A DNA stretch of 40,194 bases, taken from NCBI GenBank assembly GCA_014361455.1, contig JACIVP010000011.1:1-40194 (forward strand), in the 5' to 3' direction. A model generated the notes under the pieces. It worked only from the letters and a program-made list of their open reading frames with translations. It was not told the origin of the DNA and made no database searches. The DNA comes from Candidatus Methanosuratincola sp. GTDB taxonomy: Archaea; Thermoproteota; Methanomethylicia; Methanomethylicales; Methanomethylicaceae. Below, one piece after another: positions 1-8,904 of this stretch (positions are counted from its first letter, which is position 1; every line of letters starts with the position of its first letter). A program made the position numbers and the translations under genes.

Positions 1-1
1 G

Positions 2-429
2 GATTTTTACCACAAGCTCAGTCGCGAGCTGGTTAAGGGCTACGACCTGATAGTGTTCGAGGACTTGAAAGTGAAGAAGATGGTGAAGAACCCGTATCTG
101 GCAAAATCGATTTCGGATGCCGGCTGGAATCAATTGGTGAGCTTCACAATCTACAAAGCGGAAGAAGCTGGTAAGCATGTGGGGCTAATCAATCCAAACG
201 GCACTTCACAGATTTGTAGCGGCTGCGGTATGGAGGTGAGGAAATCGCTCGCAGTGAGGATGCATAGGTGTCCAAACTGCGGCTTGGAAATAGACAGGGA
301 CCTGAATGCAGCAATAAATAAAATATCCTCAAAAGAGGAGTGGTCACCGTAGGAACTACGGGCAGAGCCTGCATGAGTTACCTCACTGGAGGAGCGATGA
401 AGCAGGAAGCCACTCAACTTGTTGGGTGA
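2..429 (+). pseudogene. tnpB: TnpB (IS605 OrfB family), C-terminal part, frameshifted near its end
   Basis: This is the 3' part of an IS200/IS605-type TnpB, the RNA-guided endonuclease of these transposons. The gene runs off the left edge. The frame beginning at base 2 contains the RuvC-II glutamate in an IVFEDL motif, two CxxC pairs of the zinc ribbon (CSGCG and CPNCG), and the RuvC-III aspartate in DRDLNAA. A stop at 350-352 ends this frame. The usual family tail, including GTTGRAC and MKQEA, continues in the -1 frame from about 330 to a TGA at 427-429. So there is a frameshift (or sequencing error) at about 315-340, after all catalytic residues. No TnpA is visible. The guide RNA of such elements normally overlaps the 3' end of tnpB, so it would lie here if it persists. 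The family assignment is secure; whether the protein still works is unknown. Confidence 0.85.
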
Positions 430-499
430 TAGTTCACATTGCCTTAGAGATCTGGTCTGGGATACGAAAGCAAACAAAAGGCAAAGGCAAACGTCTTAA

Positions 500-773
500 C
501 AGGGCCATCAGCAATACACCTCATTACCGCCTGACGAAAATGACAGATACAAGGCTAAGCTGATGTGGATGCCAGTCAGTAATCACAAAGAAGCCTACAC
601 AAACAGGCAGACATGCCACGTCTACGGATGCAAAGTCAGTCCAGAAGAAAGACTCAGTCTGCCAACACTGCGGGGCATGCAACTCCGACCTAAACGGAGC
701 CATGAACATCATAAATCCGAGAGGTCGGTGGATGGGTCATATGTCCTTCCACGGGCAGCCCGTAAGCGATTGA
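500..773 (+). pseudogene. remnant of a second TnpB/OrfB-like gene (zinc-ribbon end)
   Basis: No intact gene fills this stretch. In one frame (from about 563) the sequence reads AYTNRQTCHVYG and then VSPE, like the start of a TnpB zinc ribbon but with the second cysteine changed to Tyr. About 40 bases later a +1-shifted frame reads VCQHCGACNSDLNGAMNI, the second CxxC pair followed by the DLNxA motif, and ends at a TGA at 771-773 after a short tail. The two halves fit together as the broken C-terminus of a transposase of the same superfamily as the one at the left edge. The preceding 430-560 holds nothing recognisable. It is probably a relic of an older insertion next to, or inside, the first element. 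Confidence 0.65.
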
Positions 774-872
774 GTGAGTTGACCAGCCTTAATCCTGCTT
801 GGGCAGGGAGGGTACCTATTAATAGATATAATTCACTAACTACTACCCGAGAATTCATGGAGGAGAAGGAAC

Positions 873-1565
873 ATGGATTATGAGATAAGGTACAGGCCTT
901 CTAACTCGATGGTAGTCCTGAAGCTGAAGGACGGGGAAGCCGCTGTCGGAGAGTCTGGCGCGATGACGTATATGAGCCCGAACATTGAAGTCCGCACGCG
1001 ATCCAGGTCTGGGATCCTCGGCTCGCTCGGCCTAAAGCTCCTCGGAGGGCAATCTTTCTGGGTGAATGACTATTTTGCCAGGGGAGGTCAGGGCGAGATC
1101 GCCTTCGTCTCTGCCCCGCTGGGCGACATCGAACACCTCATGCTTGATGGAAAGAACGGCTGGATAATAAGAAAGGAGTCGTACGTCGCTTCATCCCCGA
1201 CAGTGAACCTGGACGTTAAATGGGAGGGGTTCACCAAAGGCATCTTCGGTCAAGGTATCTTCATGATAAATGTCTCTGGCACAGGAGATCTTTTCATAAA
1301 TACGTTCGGTGCGATAGACAGACACGTACTGGGCCATGGGGAGCAGCTGATCGTGGATAACTTCCACCTGGTCGCATTCAGCAACACATGCACATACCAT
1401 GTCGAGCGGTTCGGCGGGATCAAGGAAACATTCCTCAGTGGGGAGGGCATGGTGACCAGGATAAACGGGCCAGGTGAGGTCTTCATACAGACGAAGAACC
1501 CGAGGGAATTCGCAGATTGGATATGGACCCTGATCGAGCCACGCGTCCAGTCCAGAGCTAGATAA
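873..1565 (+). CDS. AIM24 / TIGR00266 family protein
   Basis: A 230-residue protein with the repeating beta-strand and glycine pattern of the AIM24 (TIGR00266) family. Examples are GESGAMTYMSPNIEV near residue 27, GGQGEIAFVSAPLGDI near 72 and GTGDLFINTFG near 138. Family members are soluble beta-sandwich proteins found in bacteria and archaea; their biochemical role is not settled, although the yeast homologue acts in the mitochondrial inner membrane. No signal peptide or membrane segment is visible. The ATG at 873 follows a purine-rich GGAGGAGAAGGA ribosome binding site. The gene ends three bases before the GTG of the Nudix gene, so the two are probably cotranscribed. The family call is firm; the function is unknown. 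Confidence 0.85.
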   Translation: MDYEIRYRPSNSMVVLKLKDGEAAVGESGAMTYMSPNIEVRTRSRSGILGSLGLKLLGGQSFWVNDYFARGGQGEIAFVSAPLGDIEHLMLDGKNGWIIRKESYVASSPTVNLDVKWEGFTKGIFGQGIFMINVSGTGDLFINTFGAIDRHVLGHGEQLIVDNFHLVAFSNTCTYHVERFGGIKETFLSGEGMVTRINGPGEVFIQTKNPREFADWIWTLIEPRVQSRAR

Positions 1566-1568
1566 AAG

Positions 1569-2132
1569 GTGCTGTTATTGGAAGAAAAAATCTCCTCGTC
1601 CTTGGTTTTTTCCGGCAGGGTGATCAGCTTACAGATCGACGAAGTCAGGCTGCCGAGCGGGAGGCTGGTGCAAAGGGAGACGATAATCCACCCAGGCGCT
1701 GTGGCAATTGCGGCCGTGGATGGGGATCAGATCCTCTTGGAGAAGCAGTACCGGCACACTTCTGGGGAAGTGATGTGGGAGATCCCCGCTGGAACCATCG
1801 AGAAGGGAGAGTCTCCGGAGGACTGCGCAAGGAGGGAACTTGCCGAGGAGACTGGGTATTCTGCTGATAAAATGGAACTGGCATTCAGCTTCTACGTTGC
1901 ACCTGGATATAGCACCGAGGTCATCTACCTCTTCATGGCGGAGGGGCTCAGCAAGTCTTCAAAGAGGCTTGAGGAGGACGAGGAGATAGATGCAGTCTTT
2001 GTCCCCTTGTCGAAGGCAGTAAATATGGTCGAGGAGAATGAGATACGGGACGCAAAGACCGCAATAGGGGTCCTCCTCATCGAGAGGTCCAGATCAGGGG
2101 GGCTGTCAGGTGAGTCATATGGGGGGCGATAG
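1569..2132 (+). CDS. Nudix hydrolase, ADP-ribose pyrophosphatase-like
   Basis: A 187-residue Nudix protein. The Nudix box is complete: G(x5)E(x7)REL(x)EE(x)G, in the segment from GTIEKGE to RRELAEETGY (about residues 76-98). Around it are the features of the ADP-ribose pyrophosphatase group: an LPSGR strand near residue 28, the EKQYRH segment before the box and APGYSTE after it. Such enzymes split ADP-ribose into AMP and ribose 5-phosphate with Mg2+ bound by the box glutamates. The start is a GTG at 1569, just after the AIM24 stop, with AAAGG as a weak ribosome binding site. The 3' end overlaps the beginning of the Hjc gene. Substrate preference cannot be read from sequence alone. Confidence 0.88.
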   Translation: MLLLEEKISSSLVFSGRVISLQIDEVRLPSGRLVQRETIIHPGAVAIAAVDGDQILLEKQYRHTSGEVMWEIPAGTIEKGESPEDCARRELAEETGYSADKMELAFSFYVAPGYSTEVIYLFMAEGLSKSSKRLEEDEEIDAVFVPLSKAVNMVEENEIRDAKTAIGVLLIERSRSGGLSGESYGGR

Positions 2133-2628
2133 TGTCCACGTCACCCGCATCAGGAAGAGCAGAGGACAGGGCTTCGAGCGCGAGCTTGTGAAGAGGTACC
2201 GGGAGGCTGGCTGGTGGTCCTACAGGACTGGGGGTAACAGCGCCTACCTTCCAGACGTAATGGCAACGAACAACAGCACAGGGGAACTCGATGTTGTGGA
2301 GGCAAAAGCGGGTGCGAAGGATCACCTTTACGTCGAGTGGGATCAGATTGAGAGGGACATCTTCCTCATCAATGGGTTTAACCTCTATCCGAGGCGGAGG
2401 ATCGTGCTCGCTTTCAAGTTCCTCTCCAAGAAGCGGAAGGGGGACGCATACATAAGCAGGGAGCTGAGGGAGTTCTACAAGCTGGTCCCCGAGGAGCTGT
2501 GGGATTCCATAAGGGGAAAGACGATATGCTGTCATTACGAACGGGGAAACGACCTGCCCGACTACTCCCCACCCTTCAGGGTCAAGGGGAGGAAGAAAGG
2601 CAAAATGGGTGGCGCAGGCAGCCCATAA
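2119..2628 (+). CDS. hjc: Holliday junction resolvase Hjc
   Basis: An archaeal Hjc-type resolvase, which cuts four-way DNA junctions during recombination and repair as a dimer. The N-terminal half has the nuclease fold signature: the glutamate in GQGFERELV (about residue 18-26), GGNSAYLPDV with the metal-binding aspartate, and the VEAK strand carrying the catalytic Glu/Lys pair. At about 169 residues it is somewhat longer than typical Hjc (about 120-150); the extra part is a basic, glycine-rich tail ending near GRKKGK. The ATG at 2119 is preferred over the GTG at 2110 because AGGTGA lies six bases ahead of it. The start overlaps the end of the Nudix gene, suggesting translational coupling. 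Confidence 0.88.
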   Translation: MGGDSVHVTRIRKSRGQGFERELVKRYREAGWWSYRTGGNSAYLPDVMATNNSTGELDVVEAKAGAKDHLYVEWDQIERDIFLINGFNLYPRRRIVLAFKFLSKKRKGDAYISRELREFYKLVPEELWDSIRGKTICCHYERGNDLPDYSPPFRVKGRKKGKMGGAGSP

Positions 2629-2744
2629 TCATTAGACCATGGTACATGTGACTAGGCAGTCTGCAATACCTGAAAAATGCTTTGCAAGCCGATGCGGTTA
2701 AGCTTATTTCTCTCCCGCTACAATTATCTCGGAGGGCATATGGG

Positions 2745-3134
2745 ATGACCGAAGACTCAGACGACGAGATCGAGATGATAAAGAGGCGAAAACTCCTAGA
2801 GATGGAGCGCAGATTGGCAGCAATGAAGAAGGGAGAAGAGCCGAAGAAGGTCGAGGAGGATCCGCTCTCGACGGTCAGAAAGCACCTGGTCGGGAGAGGG
2901 CTGGAGGTTCTGGAGGCCGCCCTCTCGCAGTACCCAGAGGCAACTATGGAAGTCGTGAAGTACATTGCCAGCCTTTACAAGACAGGGAAGCTGAGCGAGG
3001 ACATCGCTGGAGAGGATCTCTACGAGCTCTTCTGCAGCCTGAGGATGCCAGTCAGGCTAGAGACTTCCATAACATACATAAAGGACGGGAAACGCGTCCC
3101 CCTTAGCCAGAAGTTCAAGGGACAAGGAAACTAA
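2745..3134 (+). CDS. PDCD5-like DNA-binding protein (probable)
   Basis: A 129-residue charged protein. It opens with an acidic stretch and a helix, DEIEMIKRRKLLEMERRL, like the N-terminus of the PDCD5/TFAR19 DNA-binding family. A helical core follows, including YIASLYKTGKLSEDIAGEDL, comparable to the family's 'aLaqsGrlq.kIdDeqL' segment, and then a basic tail (YIKDGKRVPLSQKFKG). Archaeal PDCD5 proteins are about 110-120 residues long. The similarity is partial, so a distinct PDCD5-related subfamily is possible. The ATG at 2745 is favoured over the upstream in-frame start because GGAGGG lies eight bases before it. It stands alone after hjc, with about 115 bases of leader containing a weak TATA-like CTTATTT. 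Confidence 0.5.
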   Translation: MTEDSDDEIEMIKRRKLLEMERRLAAMKKGEEPKKVEEDPLSTVRKHLVGRGLEVLEAALSQYPEATMEVVKYIASLYKTGKLSEDIAGEDLYELFCSLRMPVRLETSITYIKDGKRVPLSQKFKGQGN

Positions 3135-3162
3135 CTAATCAAAAATAAAATAATAAAAAAGT

Positions 3163-4275
3163 TTAACTCTTAAGGTTCTCAAGGACTGCCTGCGAGAGTG
3201 TCTTTATCGGCGGGTATCCTGCTTCTTTGGGAAGCCCGCCCATATGATACATGCAAAACACGCATCCTACGCCAACCTCTGCATCCTTCTTTTTGGCTTC
3301 TTCCATCAGCATTTCTGCAAGCCTGTTAGCGATATCAGGGTAGAGAGACTTCACGCCAGCTGGCGCCCCGCAGCATAGCGCATCTTTTCCGCTTTCTTTG
3401 TATTCTATCAGTTCACCGATCTGGCTAAAGACTTTCCTCGGAGGCTGTGCAATGCCGCATCTCCTGACTAGAGGGCAAGGGTCTTTATAGATTACCTTCT
3501 TTCTCTTTTCAGGTTCTTTCAGGCTAATCTTTCCTTCACTGATTAGCTGATCCAAGAGCTCTGTGATGTGGACGACCTCATAACCCGGCTTTCTGAAGAG
3601 CGTGGGGTATACATTCTTGAATACATCGTAGCAGGATGGGCACTCTGTTACAACTGTCCTCGCTCCCGTAGACTCGAAGAGCAGGGTATTCTTCTCAGCG
3701 AGCTTCTTCGCCTCTTCCATCATACCTGTGTCTATTACAAATAGTCCGCAGCACCACTCCCTTTCGCCGAGCGTTGTGAAGTCTACGCCCGCCTTAATTA
3801 GGACCTCCATCGTCGCTCTTGCGGTCTCGGGTAGCCTTATGCTAGACCAGCACCCTGGCACGTAAAGGTATCTTGCCTTATCTGGCGGCCTGAACCCCTC
3901 TGGAAGCGGGGCGATGCGTTTCTCCGGCGGTGCTGCCATGGGCGATCCTGCTTTGATTATCGCCTCTGCAATAGTGTTGTACTTCTCAGGCACTAGCTCC
4001 CTCTTCCTGAGCTCCGCTCTGGCTGCCTGAATAACCACCGAGATCGGTATATCCATGGGGCAGGAAGCATGGCAGCCGTCGCACCTGGTGCATAGGTAAA
4101 GCGTCTTCAGATCCTCATCGGAGAGATCCCTCCCTCCAAATAGGGCTATTGCAGCCTCCACTTTTGCCATTGCGCCATATTTTGGGTTATCGGTAGCTTT
4201 GAAGAAAGGGCAAACTTCCACGCAGGCACCGCAGAGAGTGCATGCAGATGCTATTTCAGCTATATTGCCCGTCAT
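3163..4275 (-). CDS. HdrD/GlpC-like iron-sulfur protein with two CCG domains
   Basis: A 370-residue cytosolic iron-sulfur protein of the HdrD/GlpC type. Two ferredoxin-like 4Fe-4S motifs lie at the N-terminus: CTLCGACVEVCP at about residues 12-23 and CTRCDGCHASCP at about 62-73. Two cysteine-rich CCG domains follow: the first has PGCW, WCCG and ECPSC, the second DPCP, LCCGAP and GCVFC. In heterodisulfide reductases these domains hold the noncubane cluster that reduces disulfides. No partner flavoprotein or cytochrome lies beside it, so the electron acceptor is unknown. It is divergent from grpE with about 130 bases between starts. Related proteins also serve glycerol-3-phosphate, lactate and glycolate oxidation, so the substrate is not assigned. 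Confidence 0.8.
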   Translation of the reverse strand: MTGNIAEIASACTLCGACVEVCPFFKATDNPKYGAMAKVEAAIALFGGRDLSDEDLKTLYLCTRCDGCHASCPMDIPISVVIQAARAELRKRELVPEKYNTIAEAIIKAGSPMAAPPEKRIAPLPEGFRPPDKARYLYVPGCWSSIRLPETARATMEVLIKAGVDFTTLGEREWCCGLFVIDTGMMEEAKKLAEKNTLLFESTGARTVVTECPSCYDVFKNVYPTLFRKPGYEVVHITELLDQLISEGKISLKEPEKRKKVIYKDPCPLVRRCGIAQPPRKVFSQIGELIEYKESGKDALCCGAPAGVKSLYPDIANRLAEMLMEEAKKKDAEVGVGCVFCMYHMGGLPKEAGYPPIKTLSQAVLENLKS

Positions 4276-4349
4276 TCTTATACGCCTATGATTTATTGCT
4301 CGCGCAATCTCTTATCTCTTAGCGTAAGATCATCAAAAATGCATGCGTG

Positions 4350-4380
4350 AAATATATATATTTGACTGCGATATAATTCA
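4350..4380 (+). promoter_or_regulatory. TATA-box region of the grpE-dnaK-dnaJ cluster
   Basis: An alternating AT tract (ATATATATATT at about 4352-4362) followed by a second box-like GATATAATT (4370-4378) lies 30-50 bases upstream of the grpE TTG. This is the right place for an archaeal TATA/TFB promoter. The opposite-strand Hdr-like gene starts at 4275, so the roughly 130-base gap is a divergent control region. Heat regulation is likely for these genes but no operator is identified. Confidence 0.5.
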
Positions 4381-4404
4381 CTACTTCTTAAAGGGGGACA
4401 TGCT

Positions 4405-5028
4405 TTGCGGGCTGAAGGGTCTGGCGGTAATCTGCAGGCTGAAGGGATAACTGAAGGGATAACCGAAGGTAAAGTGCCTGAAGTGGCAGAGGAGGAGCAG
4501 AGTCCTGAACTACAGCATTTGCAAGATGAGATATGCAGGTATAAAGAAAAGCTTGATGCACTCAGCAAGGAGCTGGCTGATTCGAAGAACAGGCTGAAAT
4601 ATGTGCTTGCTGACTGTGAGAATATAAGAAAACGCACTGAGAAGCTGATGGAAGAAACTAAGCTCCATGCAAATATTCCGCTGATCTGCGACCTGCTCGA
4701 AGTTGTGGACGAGCTCGAGCTCGCCCTGAAGAGCGCCTCCGACCAAGACCGGCAGGGAGCGTTCGTCCAGGGGGTTGAAATGACCCTTAGGAAGCTGAAA
4801 AAAGTCCTTGAGAAACATGGCGTGTCCCAGATCGAATGCCTGATGAAGCCGCTGGATCCGGAGAAGCACATGGTAGTCTCCAAGGAGGAGAGGGACGACC
4901 TCGAGGAGAACACCGTGATAGATGAGATACGGAAGGGATATCTCCTCAGGGAGAGAGTAATCAGACCAAGTATAGTCAAAGTCTCGGTGAAACCATCAGG
5001 GTTAACAAAATCGATGGAGGAGAAGTGA
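4405..5028 (+). CDS. grpE: nucleotide exchange factor GrpE
   Basis: GrpE, the dimeric nucleotide exchange factor that releases ADP from DnaK. The 207-residue protein has a long coiled-coil helix (about residues 30-90, with many E/K/L heptads) and the family signature region [11 protein letters not shown]. The C-terminal beta domain contains [15 protein letters not shown] and the typical ending [17 protein letters not shown]. The start is a TTG at 4405 behind AAAGGGGG; the nearby ATG at 4400 is in a different frame. The first 25 residues carry a small degenerate repeat ([14 protein letters not shown]) not seen in most GrpE. The gene is separated from dnaK by one base. Confidence 0.95.
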   Translation: MRAEGSGGNLQAEGITEGITEGKVPEVAEEEQSPELQHLQDEICRYKEKLDALSKELADSKNRLKYVLADCENIRKRTEKLMEETKLHANIPLICDLLEVVDELELALKSASDQDRQGAFVQGVEMTLRKLKKVLEKHGVSQIECLMKPLDPEKHMVVSKEERDDLEENTVIDEIRKGYLLRERVIRPSIVKVSVKPSGLTKSMEEK

Positions 5029-5029
5029 G

Positions 5030-6928
5030 ATGGGTGCAAACATACAGCCAGGAGAAAAAATTATAGGAATCGACCTAGGAACAACAAACTCTGCGGCAGC
5101 CATATTCGAGGGTGGTAAGGCTACAGTTATACCAAGCGCGGAAGGGCCGACTGCCGCGGGCAAGATGTTCCCTTCGGTAGTCGCTTTCACCAAGGACGGG
5201 CAGCTGCTCGTCGGTGAGCCTGCCAAGAGGCAGGCTGTAGCCAACCCGGAGGGTACCGTGTTCGAGATCAAGCGTAAGATGGGTACCGACTACAAGGTGA
5301 ACATCTACGGGAAAGAGTACACGCCGCAGCAGATCTCTGCATTCATACTGCAGAAGATCAAGAAGGATGCTGAGGCGTACCTCGGGACGACTATTAAGAA
5401 GGCAGTCATCACAGTCCCGGCGCACTTCAATGACAACCAGCGGCAGGCCACGAAGGACGCTGGCGAGATCGCAGGGTTTGAAGTGCTAAGAATCATAAAC
5501 GAGCCGACTGCCGCATGTCTTGCCTATGGGGTGGACAAGCTAGACAAGGAGCTTAAGATACTCGTCTTCAGCTTTGGCGGCGGAACACATGACGTCACCA
5601 TAATGGACTTTGGGAAGGGGGTCTTCCAAGTTCTCTCAACGAGCGGGGACACAGAGACTGGAGGGGCCGACATCGACAAGGCACTGATGGAATACATCGT
5701 TGAGGAGTTCAAGAGGCAGACAGGAGTAGACCTGAGGGGCGACCGGATGGCGATGGCGAGGCTGAAGGAGGCTGCCGAGAGGGCCAAGATCGAACTATCA
5801 ACACTGCTCACCACCGACATCGATCTCCCGTTCATCTATGCCGATGCCGCAGGTCCGAAGAACCTTCATATGACCATAACTAGGACGAAGCTCGAGGAGC
5901 TCGCGGCTCCGATCGTCAATAAGACGGAGCGGACCATCATGAGGGCACTGGAGGACGCGAAGCTGACCCCTACTCAGATCGACAAGATTATCCTGATTGG
6001 CGGGACTACTCGGATGCCGCTTGTCCAGCGTTTCGTCGAGCGGATACTCGGAAAGCCTGCAGAGCGCGGTGTGGACCCGATGGAGTGTGTCGCGATCGGG
6101 GCAGCGATCCAAGGTGCCGTGCTCTCAGGGGAGGTGAAGGATATCCTGCTCCTCGATGTCACCCCCTTATCGCTGGGCGTTGAGACCCTCGGCGGGGTCT
6201 TTACGAAGATAATCGAGAGGAATACTACCATCCCCACAAGGCGGAGCCAGATCTTCACCACGGCTGCGGACTTCCAGACCGCGGTCACGATCCATGTGCT
6301 CCAGGGTGAGCGGGCGATGGCGAAGGACAACGTCTCCCTGGGCATGTTTAACCTTGAGGGTATACCTCCAGCCCCGCGCGGGGTTCCGCAGATAGAAGTT
6401 ACATTCGACATTGACGCGAATGGGATTCTTAATGTGACAGCAAAGGATCTTGGGACTAACAAGGCTGCCTCGATCAGGATCACCGCTTCCACCAAGCTCT
6501 CCAAGGAGGAAAAGGAGAGGATGGTGAAGGAGGCCGAGCAGTTCGCTGAGCAGGACAGGAAGAAGCGGGAAGAGGCCGAGCTCAGGAACAACGCAGACAG
6601 CCTCATCTACACTGCGGAGAAGACTAAGAAGGACCTTGCTGATAAACTGAAGCCGGATCAGTTGAGCAGGGTAGACGCCGCCGTGGCAGCCCTCAAGGAA
6701 GCGCTCGCTGGCACTGACGTCGAGAAGATAAAGGCAAAGTCAGAGGATCTGACCAAGACACTACAGGAGGTAGGTACTGCCGTATACCAGCAGGCGGCTA
6801 CTGAGTATCAGAAGCAACAGGGGCAGGCCGGATCCCAGCCTGGAGAACAGTCTGCACAGGGCGCTGGCGGGCAGCAAACCCAGACGCAGGACAAGACGGT
6901 CTACGACGCCGACTACAAGGTCGGTTGA
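5030..6928 (+). CDS. dnaK: molecular chaperone DnaK (Hsp70) with altered phosphate-2 motif
   Basis: A complete 632-residue Hsp70: nucleotide-binding domain to about residue 370, linker [13 protein letters not shown], substrate-binding beta domain, helical lid and a Q/G-rich tail ending DADYKVG. Phosphate-1 motif IDLGTTNS (14-21), the catalytic-region glutamate in INEPTAA (155-161) and the adenosine motif IGGTTRMP are present. The phosphate-2 motif is unusual. Where other Hsp70s have a DLGGGTFD-type sequence, this one reads SFGGGTHD (181-188), so the first Asp, a metal/water ligand in known structures, is Ser, encoded by AGC at 5570. It follows grpE by one base with GGAGG in the grpE end, and precedes dnaJ, the standard DnaK machine. 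An intact, functional chaperone is likely, possibly with altered ATPase kinetics. Confidence 0.97.
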   Translation: MGANIQPGEKIIGIDLGTTNSAAAIFEGGKATVIPSAEGPTAAGKMFPSVVAFTKDGQLLVGEPAKRQAVANPEGTVFEIKRKMGTDYKVNIYGKEYTPQQISAFILQKIKKDAEAYLGTTIKKAVITVPAHFNDNQRQATKDAGEIAGFEVLRIINEPTAACLAYGVDKLDKELKILVFSFGGGTHDVTIMDFGKGVFQVLSTSGDTETGGADIDKALMEYIVEEFKRQTGVDLRGDRMAMARLKEAAERAKIELSTLLTTDIDLPFIYADAAGPKNLHMTITRTKLEELAAPIVNKTERTIMRALEDAKLTPTQIDKIILIGGTTRMPLVQRFVERILGKPAERGVDPMECVAIGAAIQGAVLSGEVKDILLLDVTPLSLGVETLGGVFTKIIERNTTIPTRRSQIFTTAADFQTAVTIHVLQGERAMAKDNVSLGMFNLEGIPPAPRGVPQIEVTFDIDANGILNVTAKDLGTNKAASIRITASTKLSKEEKERMVKEAEQFAEQDRKKREEAELRNNADSLIYTAEKTKKDLADKLKPDQLSRVDAAVAALKEALAGTDVEKIKAKSEDLTKTLQEVGTAVYQQAATEYQKQQGQAGSQPGEQSAQGAGGQQTQTQDKTVYDADYKVG

Positions 6929-6982
6929 CCTTTTTTTACAAAATGCTGAAATACCAACTCTGCAAGCTGAGGATCGGTAGAA

Positions 6983-8107
6983 ATGGCAAACAAAAGAGAT
7001 TACTATGAGATTCTAGGCGTCCCGAAAGATGCGACCCAGGAACAGATCAAGGATGCGTACAGGAAACTCGCCCTGCAGTACCACCCAGACAGGAACAAGT
7101 CCCCGGATGCCGAGGAGAAGTTCAAGGAGATCTCAGAGGCATATGCGGTTCTCTCCGATCCTCAGAAGAGGAGCCAATATGACATGCTTGGCCGCGCTGG
7201 GTTCAACCAACAATACACCCAGGAGGACATATTTAGAGGCGCTGATTTTGAGACAATATTCAGAGACTTTGGTTTCGGAGGTCTTGGTGATCTCTTTGAC
7301 CTCTTCTTCGGCGGAAGGGGGTACGGCGGTTTCGGGCAAAGAAAGACGAGGGGCAGCGACATCCTCTCCGAAGTGAAGATTACTCTTGAAGAAGCCCTGA
7401 ATGGTACTGAAAAGGAGATTGAGATATCGCGCAGCGAGACTTGCAAGCAGTGCTCAGGATCTGGAGCGGCTCCTGGATCTTCCCCGAGGATCTGTACAAA
7501 CTGCGGCGGGACAGGCCAGGTGCAGCGCATTCACTCAAGCGGTTTTGCCAGGTTTGTTCAGGTAACGGCATGCCCTACATGCAAAGGATCAGGATCGATA
7601 ATTGATAGGCCCTGCAGCGTATGCAAGGGCTCTGGAGTTGCCAAGGTCAAAAGGAGGCTCACGGTCAGAATCCCCCCAGGCGCCGAGGATCGCATGCAGC
7701 TGAGGCTGAGAGGGGAAGGGGACGCCTCATTGGAGGGCGGCCCACCCGGGGATCTATACGTGAATGTTAGTGTCGTCCCGGATCCGCGGTTCAGGAGGGA
7801 GGGGCCTGATCTCTACTACGATCTCAAAATAAGCTACCCGCAGGCAGCACTTGGGACTGAGGTGACCGTCCCGACATTAGAGGGCGCTGTGCGCCTGACC
7901 ATCAACCCGGGTACGCAGCCAGGCACGGTACTCCGCCTTAAAGGAAAGGGTTTGCCGAAGCTTGACGGATTCGGGAGGGGAGACCAGTTCGTCGTGGTAA
8001 ATCTGGCCGTTCCTGAAAAGCTCACGACAAGGCAGAGGGAACTTCTGAAGGAGCTTGCAAAGGAATTTGACCAACCCGTGAAGGAGAAGCGGAGATTCGG
8101 GTTTTAA
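6983..8107 (+). CDS. dnaJ: chaperone protein DnaJ (Hsp40)
   Basis: A 374-residue type I J-protein. It has the J domain with the HPD tripeptide in YHPDRNK (about residue 34) and a G/F-rich stretch (about 85-115). Four CxxCxGxG zinc-binding repeats follow ([32 protein letters not shown], about 154-217), then the C-terminal client-binding domains ending [11 protein letters not shown]. It delivers substrates to DnaK and stimulates its ATPase. The ATG at 6983 lies 54 bases after the dnaK stop. That gap contains a T-run (CTTTTTTTAC) that could be a partial terminator, so dnaJ may also be transcribed on its own. All key residues are present and nothing is unusual for the family. Confidence 0.97.
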   Translation: MANKRDYYEILGVPKDATQEQIKDAYRKLALQYHPDRNKSPDAEEKFKEISEAYAVLSDPQKRSQYDMLGRAGFNQQYTQEDIFRGADFETIFRDFGFGGLGDLFDLFFGGRGYGGFGQRKTRGSDILSEVKITLEEALNGTEKEIEISRSETCKQCSGSGAAPGSSPRICTNCGGTGQVQRIHSSGFARFVQVTACPTCKGSGSIIDRPCSVCKGSGVAKVKRRLTVRIPPGAEDRMQLRLRGEGDASLEGGPPGDLYVNVSVVPDPRFRREGPDLYYDLKISYPQAALGTEVTVPTLEGAVRLTINPGTQPGTVLRLKGKGLPKLDGFGRGDQFVVVNLAVPEKLTTRQRELLKELAKEFDQPVKEKRRFGF

Positions 8108-8182
8108 TCTGCCCGAGGCCGCGCTCCGGAATAGTGCAAGGCTTTAATATTGCTTCTATGGATTTTATTGGGTCTGATTACC

Positions 8183-8899
8183 ATGCATGATAGCATACTT
8201 TACTGGAAGGGGTGCATGTCTCGGCTCAGGACAAAAAACATCTCTGACTCGACCATGGCGCTTTTAGATAGAATGGGCGTCAATTTCGAGACCCTCGATG
8301 GGAACGAGGGCTGCTGCGGATCCGTCTTGCTTAGGACTGGGCAAGTCGAGGCCGCGAAGAGGGCAGCTGAAGTAACTGTGGAGAGGATCTCGTCGGGTGG
8401 ATTCAAGGAGGTTGTGACTGCATGCCCGGGCTGCTTCAGGACGATGGCATCGGAGTACCCAAAAATTTTGGAGGAGGTCCCGTTCCGGGTCCGCCATATA
8501 TCCCAGTTTTTGGTGGAGAAGAAAGATCTGATCAAGGATCGCCTGGGCAGTGTGGAGTTGAAGGCATGCTACCATGACCCGTGCCACCTTGGAAGGCATA
8601 TGGGCGTCTACGATGAGCCGAGGGAACTGATAAGGATGGTGCCTGGGCTGCAACTGATCGAGATGAAAAACAACCGCTCAAGGTCGTTCTGCTGCGGGTC
8701 TGGGGGAGGGGTCCGTTCGGTCTACCCTGATCTTTCTAGGGAGGTGGCGAAGACTGTGGCTGCAGACCAGATCCCGAGCGGCGTCCAACTGCTGGTGACT
8801 GCATGTCCATTCTGCAACTTCAACTTTAGGGAGGTGCATGTCGGGCAGTTCAGAGTGATGGACCTCCCTGAACTGCTCCTTCTTGCTTGGAGGGTATGA
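8183..8899 (+). CDS. lutA: LutA/HdrB-like (Fe-S)-binding protein with two CCG domains
   Basis: A 238-residue protein made almost entirely of two CCG domains. The first has KGCM near the start, GCCG and CPGCF; the second has DPCHLGRH, FCCGSGGG and CPFCNFNF. This is the architecture of LutA/GlpC C-terminal domains and HdrB. With the LutB-like gene immediately downstream, a LutAB-type 2-hydroxyacid (lactate or similar) oxidation complex is the best reading. No lutC is present in the window. The ATG at 8183 is chosen because a TATA-like CTTTAATATT (8142-8151) lies about 35 bases upstream; the longer frame from the TTG at 8150 would begin inside that box. The stop overlaps the possible starts of the next gene. 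Confidence 0.75.
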   Translation: MHDSILYWKGCMSRLRTKNISDSTMALLDRMGVNFETLDGNEGCCGSVLLRTGQVEAAKRAAEVTVERISSGGFKEVVTACPGCFRTMASEYPKILEEVPFRVRHISQFLVEKKDLIKDRLGSVELKACYHDPCHLGRHMGVYDEPRELIRMVPGLQLIEMKNNRSRSFCCGSGGGVRSVYPDLSREVAKTVAADQIPSGVQLLVTACPFCNFNFREVHVGQFRVMDLPELLLLAWRV

Positions 8900-8904
8900 T
8901 TCAA

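Noticed and set aside
563-883. A 106-codon open frame overlapping the AIM24 start
   Set aside because: Its first half is part of the broken TnpB zinc ribbon and the rest lies out of frame with the conserved second CxxC pair; no ribosome binding site. Treated as remnant, not gene.
4447-4473. Tandem repeat at the start of grpE as a CRISPR-like or regulatory repeat
   Set aside because: The repeat is short, in frame (GITEG units) and has no spacers; it is a coding micro-repeat.
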